From positions 124,001 to 188,000 of the forward strand of contig NZ_CANLZZ010000005.1 of assembly GCF_947495725.1 (NCBI RefSeq): a stretch of DNA of 64,000 bases, written 5' to 3'. The notes under the pieces are model-generated. The model did no database searches. It worked only from the letters and a program-made list of their open reading frames with translations, and had not been told where the DNA came from. Shown piece after piece: positions 26,106 to 35,727 of this stretch (its first letter is position 1; the number at the start of each line of letters is the position of its first letter). This stretch comes from an uncultured Lutibacter sp. GTDB lineage: Bacteria > Bacteroidota > Bacteroidia > Flavobacteriales > Flavobacteriaceae. Both the position numbers and the translations under genes were made by a program.

Positions 26106-26966
26106 ATGGATTCATTAGTTTCAATTATTGTGCCTTGTTATAATCAAGCTCATTTTTTAGAGGAGGCGTTACAATCTGTTTTAAATCAAACCTATAAAAA
26201 TTGGGAGTGTATTATTGTTAATGATGGCAGCACTGATAATACAGATGAAATTGCTAAAAAATGGTTACTAAAAGATAACCGTTTTAAATATATTAATAAA
26301 AAAAATGGAGGTTTAAGTAGTGCAAGAAATGCTGGTTTGAAATTAGCCATTGGGCATTATATTCAGTTTTTGGATTCAGATGATTTATTAGAAAAAGAAA
26401 AGATTAAAGTACAACTAATAGAATTACTTAACGATAATGAAATTGATATTTCCGTTTCTGGTTATCGATATTTTGATGATAATTGTGAGAAGTTAAAAAT
26501 TATGGGAAAAAATAATTTTTTTCCAGAAGTAATTTTATCAAAAGATGATACCGATATAATTGAAGTCTTAAAGATTAAAAATCCGATGGTTATTAGTGCA
26601 CCTATCTACAGAAAATTTATTTTTGAAAAAGTCGGTGTTTTTGATGAGGATCTAATTTCACTTGAAGATTGGGATTTTCACACTAGATGTGTTTTGCACA
26701 AAATTAAATTTCAACACATTGGAAATTATAAGGAAACAAGAACTTTAATTCGTTTACATGCTAATAGTATGATGAGAAATAAGGAAGTTATGAATAAAGC
26801 TTTTCAATTGTTTGTAAAAAAAAGAAATGAGAATAAATTGTTTATACAACGTTTTTCAATTGAAAAACAATTAGATAAAGAAAATAAACATACAAAATTT
26901 AAGCGAACTATAAAGTTATTTATACCCCCAATTTGTTTTAAATTGTATAAAAATATCAAAAGATAG
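26106..26966 (+). CDS. Family 2 glycosyltransferase
   Basis: 286-residue GT-A enzyme: IIVPCYNQAHFLEEAL at the start, VNDGSTDNT in the nucleotide site, QFLDSDDLLEKEK as DxD region (about 88-100) and LEDWDFHTRCV as the acceptor-site motif. The C-terminal 60 residues are basic. It shows the same organisation as the preceding gene but low sequence identity outside the motifs, so it is not a tandem duplicate. It ends one base before the WbsX gene. Confidence 0.9.
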   Translation: MDSLVSIIVPCYNQAHFLEEALQSVLNQTYKNWECIIVNDGSTDNTDEIAKKWLLKDNRFKYINKKNGGLSSARNAGLKLAIGHYIQFLDSDDLLEKEKIKVQLIELLNDNEIDISVSGYRYFDDNCEKLKIMGKNNFFPEVILSKDDTDIIEVLKIKNPMVISAPIYRKFIFEKVGVFDEDLISLEDWDFHTRCVLHKIKFQHIGNYKETRTLIRLHANSMMRNKEVMNKAFQLFVKKRNENKLFIQRFSIEKQLDKENKHTKFKRTIKLFIPPICFKLYKNIKR

Positions 26967-26967
26967 C

Positions 26968-28044
26968 ATGAAAATAAGACCTATTGCATTTGTTTTACCG
27001 CAATTTCACCCAATACCAGAGAATGATATTTGGTGGGGAAAAGGTTTTACAGAATGGACAAATGTTACAAAATCAACTCCTCTATTTAAGGGGCATTACC
27101 AACCTCAATTGCCAACAGACTTAGGGTTCTATGATTTGCGGCTTCCAGCAGCACGAGAAGCACAAGCAAATTTGGCTAAGGAACATGGTATTCATGGTTT
27201 TTGTTATTACCATTATTGGTTTAATGGAAAAAGATTATTAAACGAACCAATTGATGAAATGTTGACGCTGCAAAATCCAAAAATGCCATTTATGTTGTGT
27301 TGGGCTAATGAGAATTGGACTAGAAGATGGGATGGACAAGAGAAAGATATTTTAATAAAGCAAGAATATAGTTTTGATGATGATAAAGAGCATATGCGTT
27401 GGTTGTGTAAAAATGTTTTTTCTGATGAACGTTATATACTAGTAGATGGTTGTCCAGTTTTTGTTGTTTATAGGCAAGATTTATTTCCAAATATAGTTGA
27501 AACTGCAAAAATTTGGAGAGATATAGCGATTAATGAATTTGGTTTTAAAGATTTGTATTTGTGTGTTGTAGAAAGTTTTAATAAATCTGTAGATCCAACT
27601 TTTATTAATTTTAATGCGGCTATTGAATTTTCACCTCATGAGGTTATAAAAAATAGGATTAATAAGAGAGGAAAGGTCAAATTATTAGAGAAATTGGGAT
27701 TAAAAGATAAAAGAGAATATAGTTTAAGAGATTTTAAAAAAGGTGTAGAGAATTGTATTAATAAAGTATTACCAAGTTATAAGCTATATAGAGGAGTTAC
27801 CCCATCATGGGATAATACAGCAAGGAAAAATAAAAAAGGTACGATTGCAGTAGGAAGTAGTCCTCAATTATATTTTAATTGGTTAAGTAGTATTGTAAAA
27901 TCATTTAAACCATACTCAAAGGAGGAAAATTTTATTTTTATAAATGCAATGAATGAATGGGCTGAAGGAAATCATTTAGAACCTTGTATTAAATATAAAG
28001 ATGCTTATTTAAAAGCTACAAAAAAAGCCCTAGATAATAATTAA
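26968..28044 (+). CDS. WbsX-family protein (GH99-like domain)
   Basis: 358 residues with the WbsX pattern: FVLPQFHPIPEND, WWGKGFTEWTNV (about 22-33), HGFCYYHYWFNGKRLL, and the C-terminal INAMNEWAEGNHLEP. WbsX proteins are found in O-antigen and capsule loci and carry a TIM-barrel domain related to glycoside hydrolase family 99; whether they act as transferases or hydrolases is not settled. The conserved E-W and N-E-W residues suggest a working active site. No signal peptide, so a cytosolic role is likely. Confidence 0.87.
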   Translation: MKIRPIAFVLPQFHPIPENDIWWGKGFTEWTNVTKSTPLFKGHYQPQLPTDLGFYDLRLPAAREAQANLAKEHGIHGFCYYHYWFNGKRLLNEPIDEMLTLQNPKMPFMLCWANENWTRRWDGQEKDILIKQEYSFDDDKEHMRWLCKNVFSDERYILVDGCPVFVVYRQDLFPNIVETAKIWRDIAINEFGFKDLYLCVVESFNKSVDPTFINFNAAIEFSPHEVIKNRINKRGKVKLLEKLGLKDKREYSLRDFKKGVENCINKVLPSYKLYRGVTPSWDNTARKNKKGTIAVGSSPQLYFNWLSSIVKSFKPYSKEENFIFINAMNEWAEGNHLEPCIKYKDAYLKATKKALDNN

Positions 28045-28111
28045 TTAAAAATGTTTATGTCAAATTTAATAAGTTCGAATATTCTAAATCTATTTAATTA
28101 TTAATTATAAT

Positions 28112-29020
28112 ATGCTGGCAATTGTAATCCCATATTATAAGCTTTCTTTTTTTGAAGAAACTCTTCAATCTTTATCAAATCAAACAGATAAAAGGTTTAA
28201 AGTTTATATAGGAGATGATGCTAGCCCACAAAATCCATGTGAAATAATAGAAAAATATAAAAGTAAATTTGATTTAGAGTACTATTATTTTGAAAAAAAC
28301 TTAGGAGGTAATTCATTAACTAAACAATGGGGTCGTTGCATTTCATTAACAGATAAGGAGGAATGGATATTGCTTTTAGGAGATGATGACTATATAAGTC
28401 CAAATTTTGTAGAAGAGTTTTATAATCACTTAGAAAAAGTAAACCAGCTAAAAATCAATGTTATTCATTTTTCTGTTTTTATAGATAAGGAAGGGGTACT
28501 TTCAAAGTTATTTACCCATCCAAGAATTGAAAGTTCAAAAGATAATTTCTTTAGAAAATTTTTTGGAGGAGCACATGGTTCTCTATCAGAGCAAATTTTT
28601 AAAAAAGAAATGTATTTAAAACGAGGTTTTAGAAATTTACCTCTGGCTTGGGGGGCAGATGATCTTGCCTGGTTAGAATTTTCGGATTTTGGTGATTTGT
28701 ATGGTATAAATGAAGCTAATACATATTTTAGAATTTCTTCAGAAAATATATCTAGGTCTGGTTTTCAAAGTGAAGTAAAGAAAGAAACAAAAAATTCTTT
28801 ATTTAAATTAATAATTGATGAATATTTATATAAATTTAATAAGGAACAACGCTTAAAATTAATTTTGCATTATCAAAGTTTAAGGTATCGATATCATAAG
28901 GTATCACTTAGTTTGTTTCTTAAAATGTGTAAACTTTTTTTAATTGAAAAGGAATACAAAAACATTTATAAAGCAGCACGAAAATTATTAAGTTATTATA
29001 TAAAAAAATGGAAGAGATGA
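28112..29020 (+). CDS. Family 2 glycosyltransferase
   Basis: 302-residue GT-A enzyme with VIPYYKLSFFEETL, YIGDDASPQNP and LLGDDDYISPNF (DDD as metal site, near 88-92). WGADDLAWLEF replaces the common ED-W acceptor motif. The C-terminal 90 residues are basic and helical. It is separated from the WbsX gene by 67 bp and overlaps the next gene by 4 bp at ATGA, which argues for translational coupling with the DUF6625-like protein. Confidence 0.87.
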   Translation: MLAIVIPYYKLSFFEETLQSLSNQTDKRFKVYIGDDASPQNPCEIIEKYKSKFDLEYYYFEKNLGGNSLTKQWGRCISLTDKEEWILLLGDDDYISPNFVEEFYNHLEKVNQLKINVIHFSVFIDKEGVLSKLFTHPRIESSKDNFFRKFFGGAHGSLSEQIFKKEMYLKRGFRNLPLAWGADDLAWLEFSDFGDLYGINEANTYFRISSENISRSGFQSEVKKETKNSLFKLIIDEYLYKFNKEQRLKLILHYQSLRYRYHKVSLSLFLKMCKLFLIEKEYKNIYKAARKLLSYYIKKWKR

Positions 29021-29940
29021 AATCAATTCTATTAATTATCCCATATTTTGGAAAATGGCCAGTTTGGTTTGATGCTTATTTAGTATCCATATCAAAAAAC
29101 CCTACAATTAATTGGTTATGCCCTACAGACTGTGAATTGCCTAAAGGTTATCCTAAAAATTTAAAGTTTTTACCAACATCTTTATTTGAACTTAATAGAA
29201 AAGTGAATACAATAGTAGAAGCAAAGGTACCCTTAACTCCTCGTAAATTATGTGATATAAAACCAGCTTATGGAGATATATTTAAAAATGAGATTAAAGA
29301 TTATGACTTTTGGGGAATTTGTGATATGGATATTATTTGGGGAGATATAAGAAAATTTATTACAACAGACATATTATCACAATACGATATTATTTCAAGT
29401 AGAAAAGAAGCTATTTCCGGACATTTTAATTTATTTAAAAATTCGGAAAAAATAAATGTTTTGTACAAAAACATAACTAATTATAAATTAATGTTTGAAA
29501 AACAAAAATTAGTTGTTTTTGATGAGCAAGTTTTAACAAATTATTTAAAACAAGAAAAAGATTCTTTTAATATTTATTGGCCATCAATTTTATGTAATAA
29601 AGAGAGAGGTAGAGACTCTCACCAAGAATATTATTTAGATAAATGGCAATGGCAAAATGGAAAAATGATTGATGTAACCACAAGTAAAGAATTAATGTAT
29701 TTACATTTTATCAATTGGAAGCGTACTATGAAAACTTGTGAAGTTAAATATATAGATAATCCAACGCAATTTTATTTTTCGTTTAATGGAATACATTATA
29801 AACAACATTCAAAAATCGCTCATTATTTTAATAGTTTTAAAAATATCTTTAATGGATATTGGGTCAGAGAGAAAAGAAGGATAAGAAGGTTAAAGTTTAA
29901 AAGTTTAAAAAAACGTGTTAAAAGAAAATTGAATTTATAG
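29017..29940 (+). CDS. DUF6625-like protein, probable glycosyltransferase
   Basis: 307 residues. Begins ILLIIPYFGKWPVWFDAYL and contains ICDMDIIWGDIRKFI, a DxD-type segment near residue 104, plus LMYLHFINWKRTM towards the end; these features match the DUF6625 family often found in polysaccharide loci. A nucleotide-sugar transferase activity is inferred, not shown. Start: ATG at 29017 overlaps the upstream stop as ATGA; an in-frame ATG at 29008 would add three residues. The last 40 residues are strongly basic. Confidence 0.75.
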   Translation: MKSILLIIPYFGKWPVWFDAYLVSISKNPTINWLCPTDCELPKGYPKNLKFLPTSLFELNRKVNTIVEAKVPLTPRKLCDIKPAYGDIFKNEIKDYDFWGICDMDIIWGDIRKFITTDILSQYDIISSRKEAISGHFNLFKNSEKINVLYKNITNYKLMFEKQKLVVFDEQVLTNYLKQEKDSFNIYWPSILCNKERGRDSHQEYYLDKWQWQNGKMIDVTTSKELMYLHFINWKRTMKTCEVKYIDNPTQFYFSFNGIHYKQHSKIAHYFNSFKNIFNGYWVREKRRIRRLKFKSLKKRVKRKLNL

Positions 29941-29948
29941 TTTGGTAT

Positions 29949-31592
29949 ATGATTTTAGTAAAAAAAATATTTCATCAGTTATTCAAATATATAGGTTTTT
30001 GGTTTCCTTTTATGCTATTCGTTATTATCTATTACAATCAAATTAATTCAAATATTTTTTTAATTGTAGGTAATTTGATAACAGTAATAATAATTTTAAG
30101 TTTTTGTGGTCTTTTTAATAATGTAAAGGTTAATTATAGTTTTAAAATAGTTGGCCTTTTTATATTTAACTTTTTAATGTTTATTCAGTTGAGCCATTTT
30201 TATTTATTTAATGATAAGATAAGGAGCTCAACAATATTTATTATGTTTGATTCTAATAGGAATGAAACATTAGATTTTTTATTGATGTATTTAGATGGTA
30301 ATTTAATATTTATGATTGTATTAATGTTAATTACTGTTTTTGCAAGCATCTTATTATTAATACCTACAAAAAAAATAAAAGAAGAAAAATATTACTTTGC
30401 CAATAATAAATTTAAAATTAAGTATAAAATTTTAATGCTTATTTGTGCCATAGGTTTTCTTTCTATATACAAAGTGCGTTCAGCAATAATTCCACACGTA
30501 TTAATAAAAGCAATTATAGATTATAAAGAAAGTAATTTAAAATATAAAATATTAACAAAAGATAGGTTAGGTGGTGAATTTTCAAATGTAATTCATAATG
30601 AAAGTTCAGAAAATGAAGTATATGTATTAATTATTGGAGAATCAACAAATCGTAATCATATGCAACTATATGGTTATGAAAGAAATACGAATCCTAATTT
30701 AAATAAAATCAGAAATGAACTTTTAATTTATAATGATGTGATTTCACCTCATGCACATACAATTGAAGCTTTGGAAAAATGTTTAACATTATCATCATTT
30801 GAATATCCTGAAAAAAAATTTGACGGTACGATAGTGCAGCTTTTTAATAAAGCAAATTTTAGCACATATTGGGTTTCAAATCAAATTCCTTTTGGGGTTT
30901 TTGAAACTGGAACGACATTAATATCTAATAATTGTAATGAACAAATCTTTACTAATATACAAAGTGGGAGTAAATCCAATTCGCTTGACGAAAAAATATT
31001 TCATCCATTAAATAAGATCCTTAAAAATAAAAAACAAAAAAAATTTATAATTATTCATTTAATGGGAACTCATTCTAGGTATTCAAGAAGATATTCTCAA
31101 CAGTACGATGTATTTAAAGGTAAAACACAGTCAAGTATCGATTTTAAGGGTGTCAATTTTGATATAATTAATGAATATGATAATGCTATTATGTATAATG
31201 ACTACATTGTAAACAATATTATTGATTTAGTTAGAGGATTAAACTGTAAATCTTTTGTTTTATATTTATCAGATCACGGTGAAGATGTTTATGATACGGG
31301 TAACTTTGTTGGACATAGCGATTCAAAATCTACGAAGCCAATGTACGACATACCATTCATACTTTGGAAATCAACTATTTTTAATGAAGAAGAAAAAGGG
31401 CGTTTTACGTTTAATATAAATCGAAAGTTTACTACTGAAGATTTAATGTATTCATTAAGTGATTTATCAAATATTAATTTTAAAGAATTTGATTCAACAA
31501 AAAGTATTTTTAATAAAAAATTTAAAGAAAAAGAAAGGTTAATATCAAATAAAAAGAAATATGAAAGTTTTTATGATTTTCAAAAAAAGTAA
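29949..31592 (+). CDS. EptA-like phosphoethanolamine transferase (sulfatase fold)
   Basis: 547-residue inner-membrane enzyme: about five helices in residues 10-185, then a periplasmic alkaline-phosphatase-fold domain. The nucleophile is T233 in IIGESTNRNHMQLYGYERN, matching the GE-T-R and GYER pattern of the EptA/CptA family, and metal ligands appear in YLSDHGEDVYDTG with GHSD. Related enzymes move phosphoethanolamine from phosphatidylethanolamine to lipid A or core sugars. Here the target may be the locus glycan. Its 3' end overlaps the GDPD-like gene by about 20 bp. Confidence 0.85.
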   Translation: MILVKKIFHQLFKYIGFWFPFMLFVIIYYNQINSNIFLIVGNLITVIIILSFCGLFNNVKVNYSFKIVGLFIFNFLMFIQLSHFYLFNDKIRSSTIFIMFDSNRNETLDFLLMYLDGNLIFMIVLMLITVFASILLLIPTKKIKEEKYYFANNKFKIKYKILMLICAIGFLSIYKVRSAIIPHVLIKAIIDYKESNLKYKILTKDRLGGEFSNVIHNESSENEVYVLIIGESTNRNHMQLYGYERNTNPNLNKIRNELLIYNDVISPHAHTIEALEKCLTLSSFEYPEKKFDGTIVQLFNKANFSTYWVSNQIPFGVFETGTTLISNNCNEQIFTNIQSGSKSNSLDEKIFHPLNKILKNKKQKKFIIIHLMGTHSRYSRRYSQQYDVFKGKTQSSIDFKGVNFDIINEYDNAIMYNDYIVNNIIDLVRGLNCKSFVLYLSDHGEDVYDTGNFVGHSDSKSTKPMYDIPFILWKSTIFNEEEKGRFTFNINRKFTTEDLMYSLSDLSNINFKEFDSTKSIFNKKFKEKERLISNKKKYESFYDFQKK

Positions 31593-32334
31593 AAAGCTAT
31601 TATTAATATTTTTAATCCTTTTTATAAGTGTTTTTGGTGTTTTAAACTATCAAAATCAAATTTTAAGATTAGTTTATCATAACAAAATATGGGTACATAG
31701 AGTTAATGAATTGGAAAAATATTCCAAAGCTCGAAATTTTTTTGAAGGAGTTGAATTAGACGTTGTATATGATGTAAAAAGTAAAATGTTTGATGTTCGT
31801 CATCCTCCAGCACCATCAATCAGCTTAAATTTATGGAATTATTTTAAATCGGAAAAAATTGATGATAATTTTGGATTTTGGTTAGATTTTAAAAATCTTG
31901 ATTCAACTAATTTTAAACAATCTTCAAATCTTTTAGATTCCATTACTAAAACTTTAAATATAAAATCAGGTAATATAATTGTTGAATCGGTTAAGCCTGA
32001 GTATTTATATGTATTTTCTGAAAAAGGATTTCAAACTTCATATTATTTACCATCAAAATTAAGTGAATTAGATAATAATAATTTAACAGAACAAATTCTT
32101 ATCATTAAGAATAAAATAATGTTAAATAAAACCGATTATATTTCAGCAAATGCTAAAGATTTTAAAGTTATGAAATTAAATTTTAAAGATTGTAAAATTT
32201 TAGTGTGGAACATTATTAATGATCCACCAAAAATTAATAGTTTATATCGATTAAAAATAGCAATAGTAAAATTATATAATAAAATGAAAATTTTAGGTGA
32301 TGAAAATGTTAAAGTTGTACTTGTTGATTTATAG
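31573..32334 (+). CDS. Membrane-anchored GDPD/PLC-like phosphodiesterase
   Basis: 253 residues. One N-terminal hydrophobic helix (about 8-28) anchors it or acts as signal. The following domain has a pattern seen in glycerophosphodiester phosphodiesterase and PLC-like TIM barrels: a histidine-arginine pair (H42-R43 in WVHRVNE), GVELDV with E61 and D63 as metal ligands, and a second histidine in VRHPP (H77). A FAM151-like assignment is also possible. Start: ATG at 31573 is preferred over ATG at 31561; both overlap the EptA-like gene. Being coupled to a phosphoethanolamine transferase suggests joint phospho-diester chemistry on the glycan. Confidence 0.65.
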   Translation: MIFKKSKKLLLIFLILFISVFGVLNYQNQILRLVYHNKIWVHRVNELEKYSKARNFFEGVELDVVYDVKSKMFDVRHPPAPSISLNLWNYFKSEKIDDNFGFWLDFKNLDSTNFKQSSNLLDSITKTLNIKSGNIIVESVKPEYLYVFSEKGFQTSYYLPSKLSELDNNNLTEQILIIKNKIMLNKTDYISANAKDFKVMKLNFKDCKILVWNIINDPPKINSLYRLKIAIVKLYNKMKILGDENVKVVLVDL

Positions 32335-32382
32335 TTAATATATTTAATTCAAAATTTTAAGAATAACGTAATATACATTTTT

Positions 32383-33510
32383 ATGAAAGTATCAATCCTA
32401 CACCCATTTACACCTAAAGCAGCTGGAGCAGTTGAAAAAAGTGTGCCTACCTATCACAGTCAGCCGCATTTGTTAGCTATGCAAAAATTAGCAAAACAAG
32501 GTTATAGCTGTACCATGGAATATTTTACTTCAAAACTTTTTAAATACAGTTTAAAAAAAGGCAATATAAAATGGAACTTTTTTCCAGTGTCTTTTACCTT
32601 AAATGGAGATCATAAAAAATGGAAAAAACAAGTATCTAAAAGTTGTTTAAAAGCATATACTAAAAACACACCCGATGTTACAATTATTAATATGTCTGGG
32701 CATTCAAGTCCATTTTCTTATGAATTGTCAAAAATAATTTTAGAAAAAAATAAGAAATATGTAGCAATGCTTGGAGGGCAGCATTATACGGATAATGATA
32801 TGTTCAGAGCATATTATAAAAACGCTCACCATATTTTGGTGCATACTTATTTGCAAAAGAAACAAATGGAAAACTTGGAGTTGTTTAAGAATAAAGATAT
32901 ACGTGTTTTTCCTTTAGGTGTTGATTGTAATAAATTTATTTCATTAGAGAAGAAGAATATAACTCCTCAATTATTGTATGTTGGTAGAATTGTAGAATGG
33001 AAGCGTATTCATTTGGCAATTGAAGCTACTAAAAAATTAGTTGATTCTGGATTTAAAGATGCTGTATTAAATATTATTGGTCCGGTAAGTTCAGAAGTCT
33101 ATTTTTCTCAATTAAAAAAAATGATTATTGAATTATCTTTAGAGAAAAATGTGTTTTTTTTAGGTCATAAAGAACATGAAGAATTGCCTTATTATTTTCA
33201 AAAAGCAGATTTATTTACTTTACCAAGTGATAAAGAAACTTTTGGAATGGTTATGATAGAGGCTATGGCTTGTGGTACACCTGTTGCGGGTATCAATTGT
33301 CCTGGCGGTCCTAAAGATGTTATAACAAATGGAGTAGATGGAATTTTGTCAACACCACAAAATTATGCGTCTGATATTTTAAGTTATTTTAATAATAAAG
33401 AAAAACAACTTATAATTTCTAAAAACGCAAGGACTAAAGTATTAGAAGAGTATAGTATTGAAGCTACGTATCAAGTATTAAAATCATCAGTTGAGGATGC
33501 TTTAAAATAA
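32383..33510 (+). CDS. Family 4 glycosyltransferase
   Basis: GT-B enzyme of 375 residues. The C-terminal Rossmann half has LLYVGRIVEWKRIHLAIEA and the retaining GT4 E-X7-E motif in ETFGMVMIEAMACGTP, followed by GGPKDVI. The N-terminal half opens KVSILHPFTPKAAGAVEK, a glycine-alanine loop for the acceptor. Sits 48 bp after the phosphodiesterase gene, with an AT-rich spacer containing TACATTTTT, one base from a -7 box. Confidence 0.9.
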   Translation: MKVSILHPFTPKAAGAVEKSVPTYHSQPHLLAMQKLAKQGYSCTMEYFTSKLFKYSLKKGNIKWNFFPVSFTLNGDHKKWKKQVSKSCLKAYTKNTPDVTIINMSGHSSPFSYELSKIILEKNKKYVAMLGGQHYTDNDMFRAYYKNAHHILVHTYLQKKQMENLELFKNKDIRVFPLGVDCNKFISLEKKNITPQLLYVGRIVEWKRIHLAIEATKKLVDSGFKDAVLNIIGPVSSEVYFSQLKKMIIELSLEKNVFFLGHKEHEELPYYFQKADLFTLPSDKETFGMVMIEAMACGTPVAGINCPGGPKDVITNGVDGILSTPQNYASDILSYFNNKEKQLIISKNARTKVLEEYSIEATYQVLKSSVEDALK

Positions 33511-33514
33511 ATTT

Positions 33515-34648
33515 ATGAAACCTAAATATACTGTAATTATTTATACACCACAAGAATTAAATCATTCATCTAATTTTCAGACAGGCTTGTTTGAACTTGA
33601 AAAAAAGGGGTTTTTAAATTTAAAAATAAAATTAGGGTTTCATAAAAACAAAGGAGTTACAGAAGTTGCTGAAAAAGGAGCAATAAATAAAACAACTAGA
33701 TTATTTCAAAAAGCATCATACTATAAATTAATAGATAACCATAGTGGTAAATCAATTTATTTTGCAGTTGATTTATATGATTTTTCAAACCAGTTTTCAA
33801 CAGTTGCCTTGGAAAAATGTGATTACATTTTTAAAAGAAATTACGAATCAAAGTATATAAAACAATTACCAATTGAAAATCAAAATAAAATTTTTAGGTA
33901 CGGTTTAAGTTTTGGTGTTCATTCAAAGATTAAGCGTAAAGATTATTTATTCTTTATTAGTTTATTTATTGGTAATTTAACGTTTAAATTAGATAGAAAT
34001 TTATTGGGTCGATTATATAAAAATTATGTAGCGCAATTAAATCATTGGAATTTTATTAAAACAACTCGGAAAATAGAACGGTTTGAAAATTTTGAAAAGC
34101 CTGAAGTGAATTCAATCTTTTTTCAAACGCGTTGTTTTCAGCATGAAGAACAAAAAGATGTAAAAGAAATACATCAACAACGGTATCGAATTATTAAATT
34201 ATTAAAAAAAACATATCCAAAATTGTTTTTAGGAGGTTTTATACCTTCAAAAATTTCCAATATACTTTATAAAGATGCGCTATCAAATGTTCCAAGTGAA
34301 CCAGAGCAATACTTAAATGCTTTAAAAAAAGCTAAAATTGTTATCTATACAAGGGGATTAGCAAATTCTCCGGCGTGGAAAATGGCAGAATACCTTTCAC
34401 AAGGAAAAGTGATTATTGCAGAACCTTTAACAGCTGAATTACCAGTTCCTTTGGTTCATGGTAAAGAAGTTTTGTTTTTTAATACAGATGAAGAATTAAT
34501 ATATAATATAAATAGTGTTTTGGAAAATGATTTATTAGCTAAAGAACTTTCAGAAAATGCAAGGCTATATTTTGAAACACATGTGCATCCTGTAAAAAAT
34601 GTAAAACGTATATTAAATAGTATGATAATTAATTTTGATAACCATTAA
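33515..34648 (+). CDS. Probable glycosyltransferase, divergent GT-B type
   Basis: 377 residues without clear GT4 signatures in the first half. The last 110 residues resemble the C-terminal half of GT-B enzymes: KIVIYTRGLANSPAWKMAEY, SQGKVIIAEPLTAELPVPL and HGKEVLFFNTDEEL, where a degenerate glutamate pattern replaces E-X7-E. FQTRCFQHEE in the middle is unusual. Tightly placed between two GT4 genes (4 bp before; a 1-bp TAATG overlap after), so it surely belongs to the operon. Function as a transferase is inferred from fold-like features and context. Confidence 0.65.
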   Translation: MKPKYTVIIYTPQELNHSSNFQTGLFELEKKGFLNLKIKLGFHKNKGVTEVAEKGAINKTTRLFQKASYYKLIDNHSGKSIYFAVDLYDFSNQFSTVALEKCDYIFKRNYESKYIKQLPIENQNKIFRYGLSFGVHSKIKRKDYLFFISLFIGNLTFKLDRNLLGRLYKNYVAQLNHWNFIKTTRKIERFENFEKPEVNSIFFQTRCFQHEEQKDVKEIHQQRYRIIKLLKKTYPKLFLGGFIPSKISNILYKDALSNVPSEPEQYLNALKKAKIVIYTRGLANSPAWKMAEYLSQGKVIIAEPLTAELPVPLVHGKEVLFFNTDEELIYNINSVLENDLLAKELSENARLYFETHVHPVKNVKRILNSMIINFDNH

Positions 34649-35670
34649 TGAATCCAATAATTATTCATCATCGATCTAGTCATCACGCAACAAATTCTGG
34701 ATATGCGCGTATCATTGATTTTTTGCCAAAAGTTGAGGTTGTAAACGGTTCAATTAAATTTCCATATAGAGTTGCAAAATTGATTAGTAAAAATTCGAAT
34801 CAACTTTCAGGAAATTACGATACTTCAAGCGTTTTAAAAGAAATTGAGTTATTTAAGCATTTGTCAAATAATAAAAAACAACTGGTTCATTATTTAAACG
34901 CCGAACGCGATATAAGACATTTAATAAATTACAAGCAATTTTTTAAAAATACAGCATTTTGTGGAACTTTTCATAAACCAGCTTCAATTTTAAAAGAACA
35001 AATTAGTAATACAAAGTATTTAAAAAAATTAGATGGAGCAATTGCAGTTGGGAACAATCAAGTAGACTTTTTAAAGAATTGGTTAAAGATTGAAAATGTC
35101 AAATATATACCTCATGGGGTAGATACTTATTTTTTTGTACCGGATCCATTAAAGAAAACAGCGCATACATTACTGTTTGTTGGGCAGCATTTAAGAGACT
35201 TTGATACTTTTAATTATTGTATACCTAAAATTGCTGAACAAATTAAGGATTTAAAAGTGAATGTAATTTTGCGAAAAGAATATGTGAAACAAATTCAACC
35301 GCATTCTACTATAACCATATTTAATGGTGTTGATGATGTTGCTTTAAGAGCTTTATATCAGCAAGCAAGTTTATTATTTTTACCTTTAAAAGATGTAACT
35401 GCATGTAATTCAATTTTGGAAGCAATGGCTTGTGGTTTGCCAATTGTAACATCAGATGTTGGAGGTAATACCACTTATATAAAAGACACAAAAAATTTAT
35501 TAATTCCACCAAAAGATGTAGATTCATTTATAGAATCAGTAGTTGCTTTATTAAAGAATGAGGAAGAATTGAAAACAATTGGAAATTCTTCAAGAATTAA
35601 ATCACTTGAATATGATTGGAGAGAAATAGCAAAGCAAATAGAGATGTATTATGAATCAATAGAAGTTTAA
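34648..35670 (+). CDS. Family 4 glycosyltransferase
   Basis: 340-residue GT-B enzyme. Acceptor half contains AFCGTFHKPASIL; the donor half has YIPHGVDTYFFVP, LLFVGQHLRDFDTF and the E-X7-E region NSILEAMACGLPIVTSDVGG. The first glutamate of E-X7-E is replaced by an asparagine or alanine region (ACNSILEAM), so catalysis may differ slightly from typical GT4. Starts on the last base of the previous stop codon. Confidence 0.88.
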   Translation: MNPIIIHHRSSHHATNSGYARIIDFLPKVEVVNGSIKFPYRVAKLISKNSNQLSGNYDTSSVLKEIELFKHLSNNKKQLVHYLNAERDIRHLINYKQFFKNTAFCGTFHKPASILKEQISNTKYLKKLDGAIAVGNNQVDFLKNWLKIENVKYIPHGVDTYFFVPDPLKKTAHTLLFVGQHLRDFDTFNYCIPKIAEQIKDLKVNVILRKEYVKQIQPHSTITIFNGVDDVALRALYQQASLLFLPLKDVTACNSILEAMACGLPIVTSDVGGNTTYIKDTKNLLIPPKDVDSFIESVVALLKNEEELKTIGNSSRIKSLEYDWREIAKQIEMYYESIEV

Positions 35671-35727
35671 AGATAACTTTAGCATTATTGTAATCAATTT
35701 AGTTTTAAAAGGTAAGTATTTATTATT

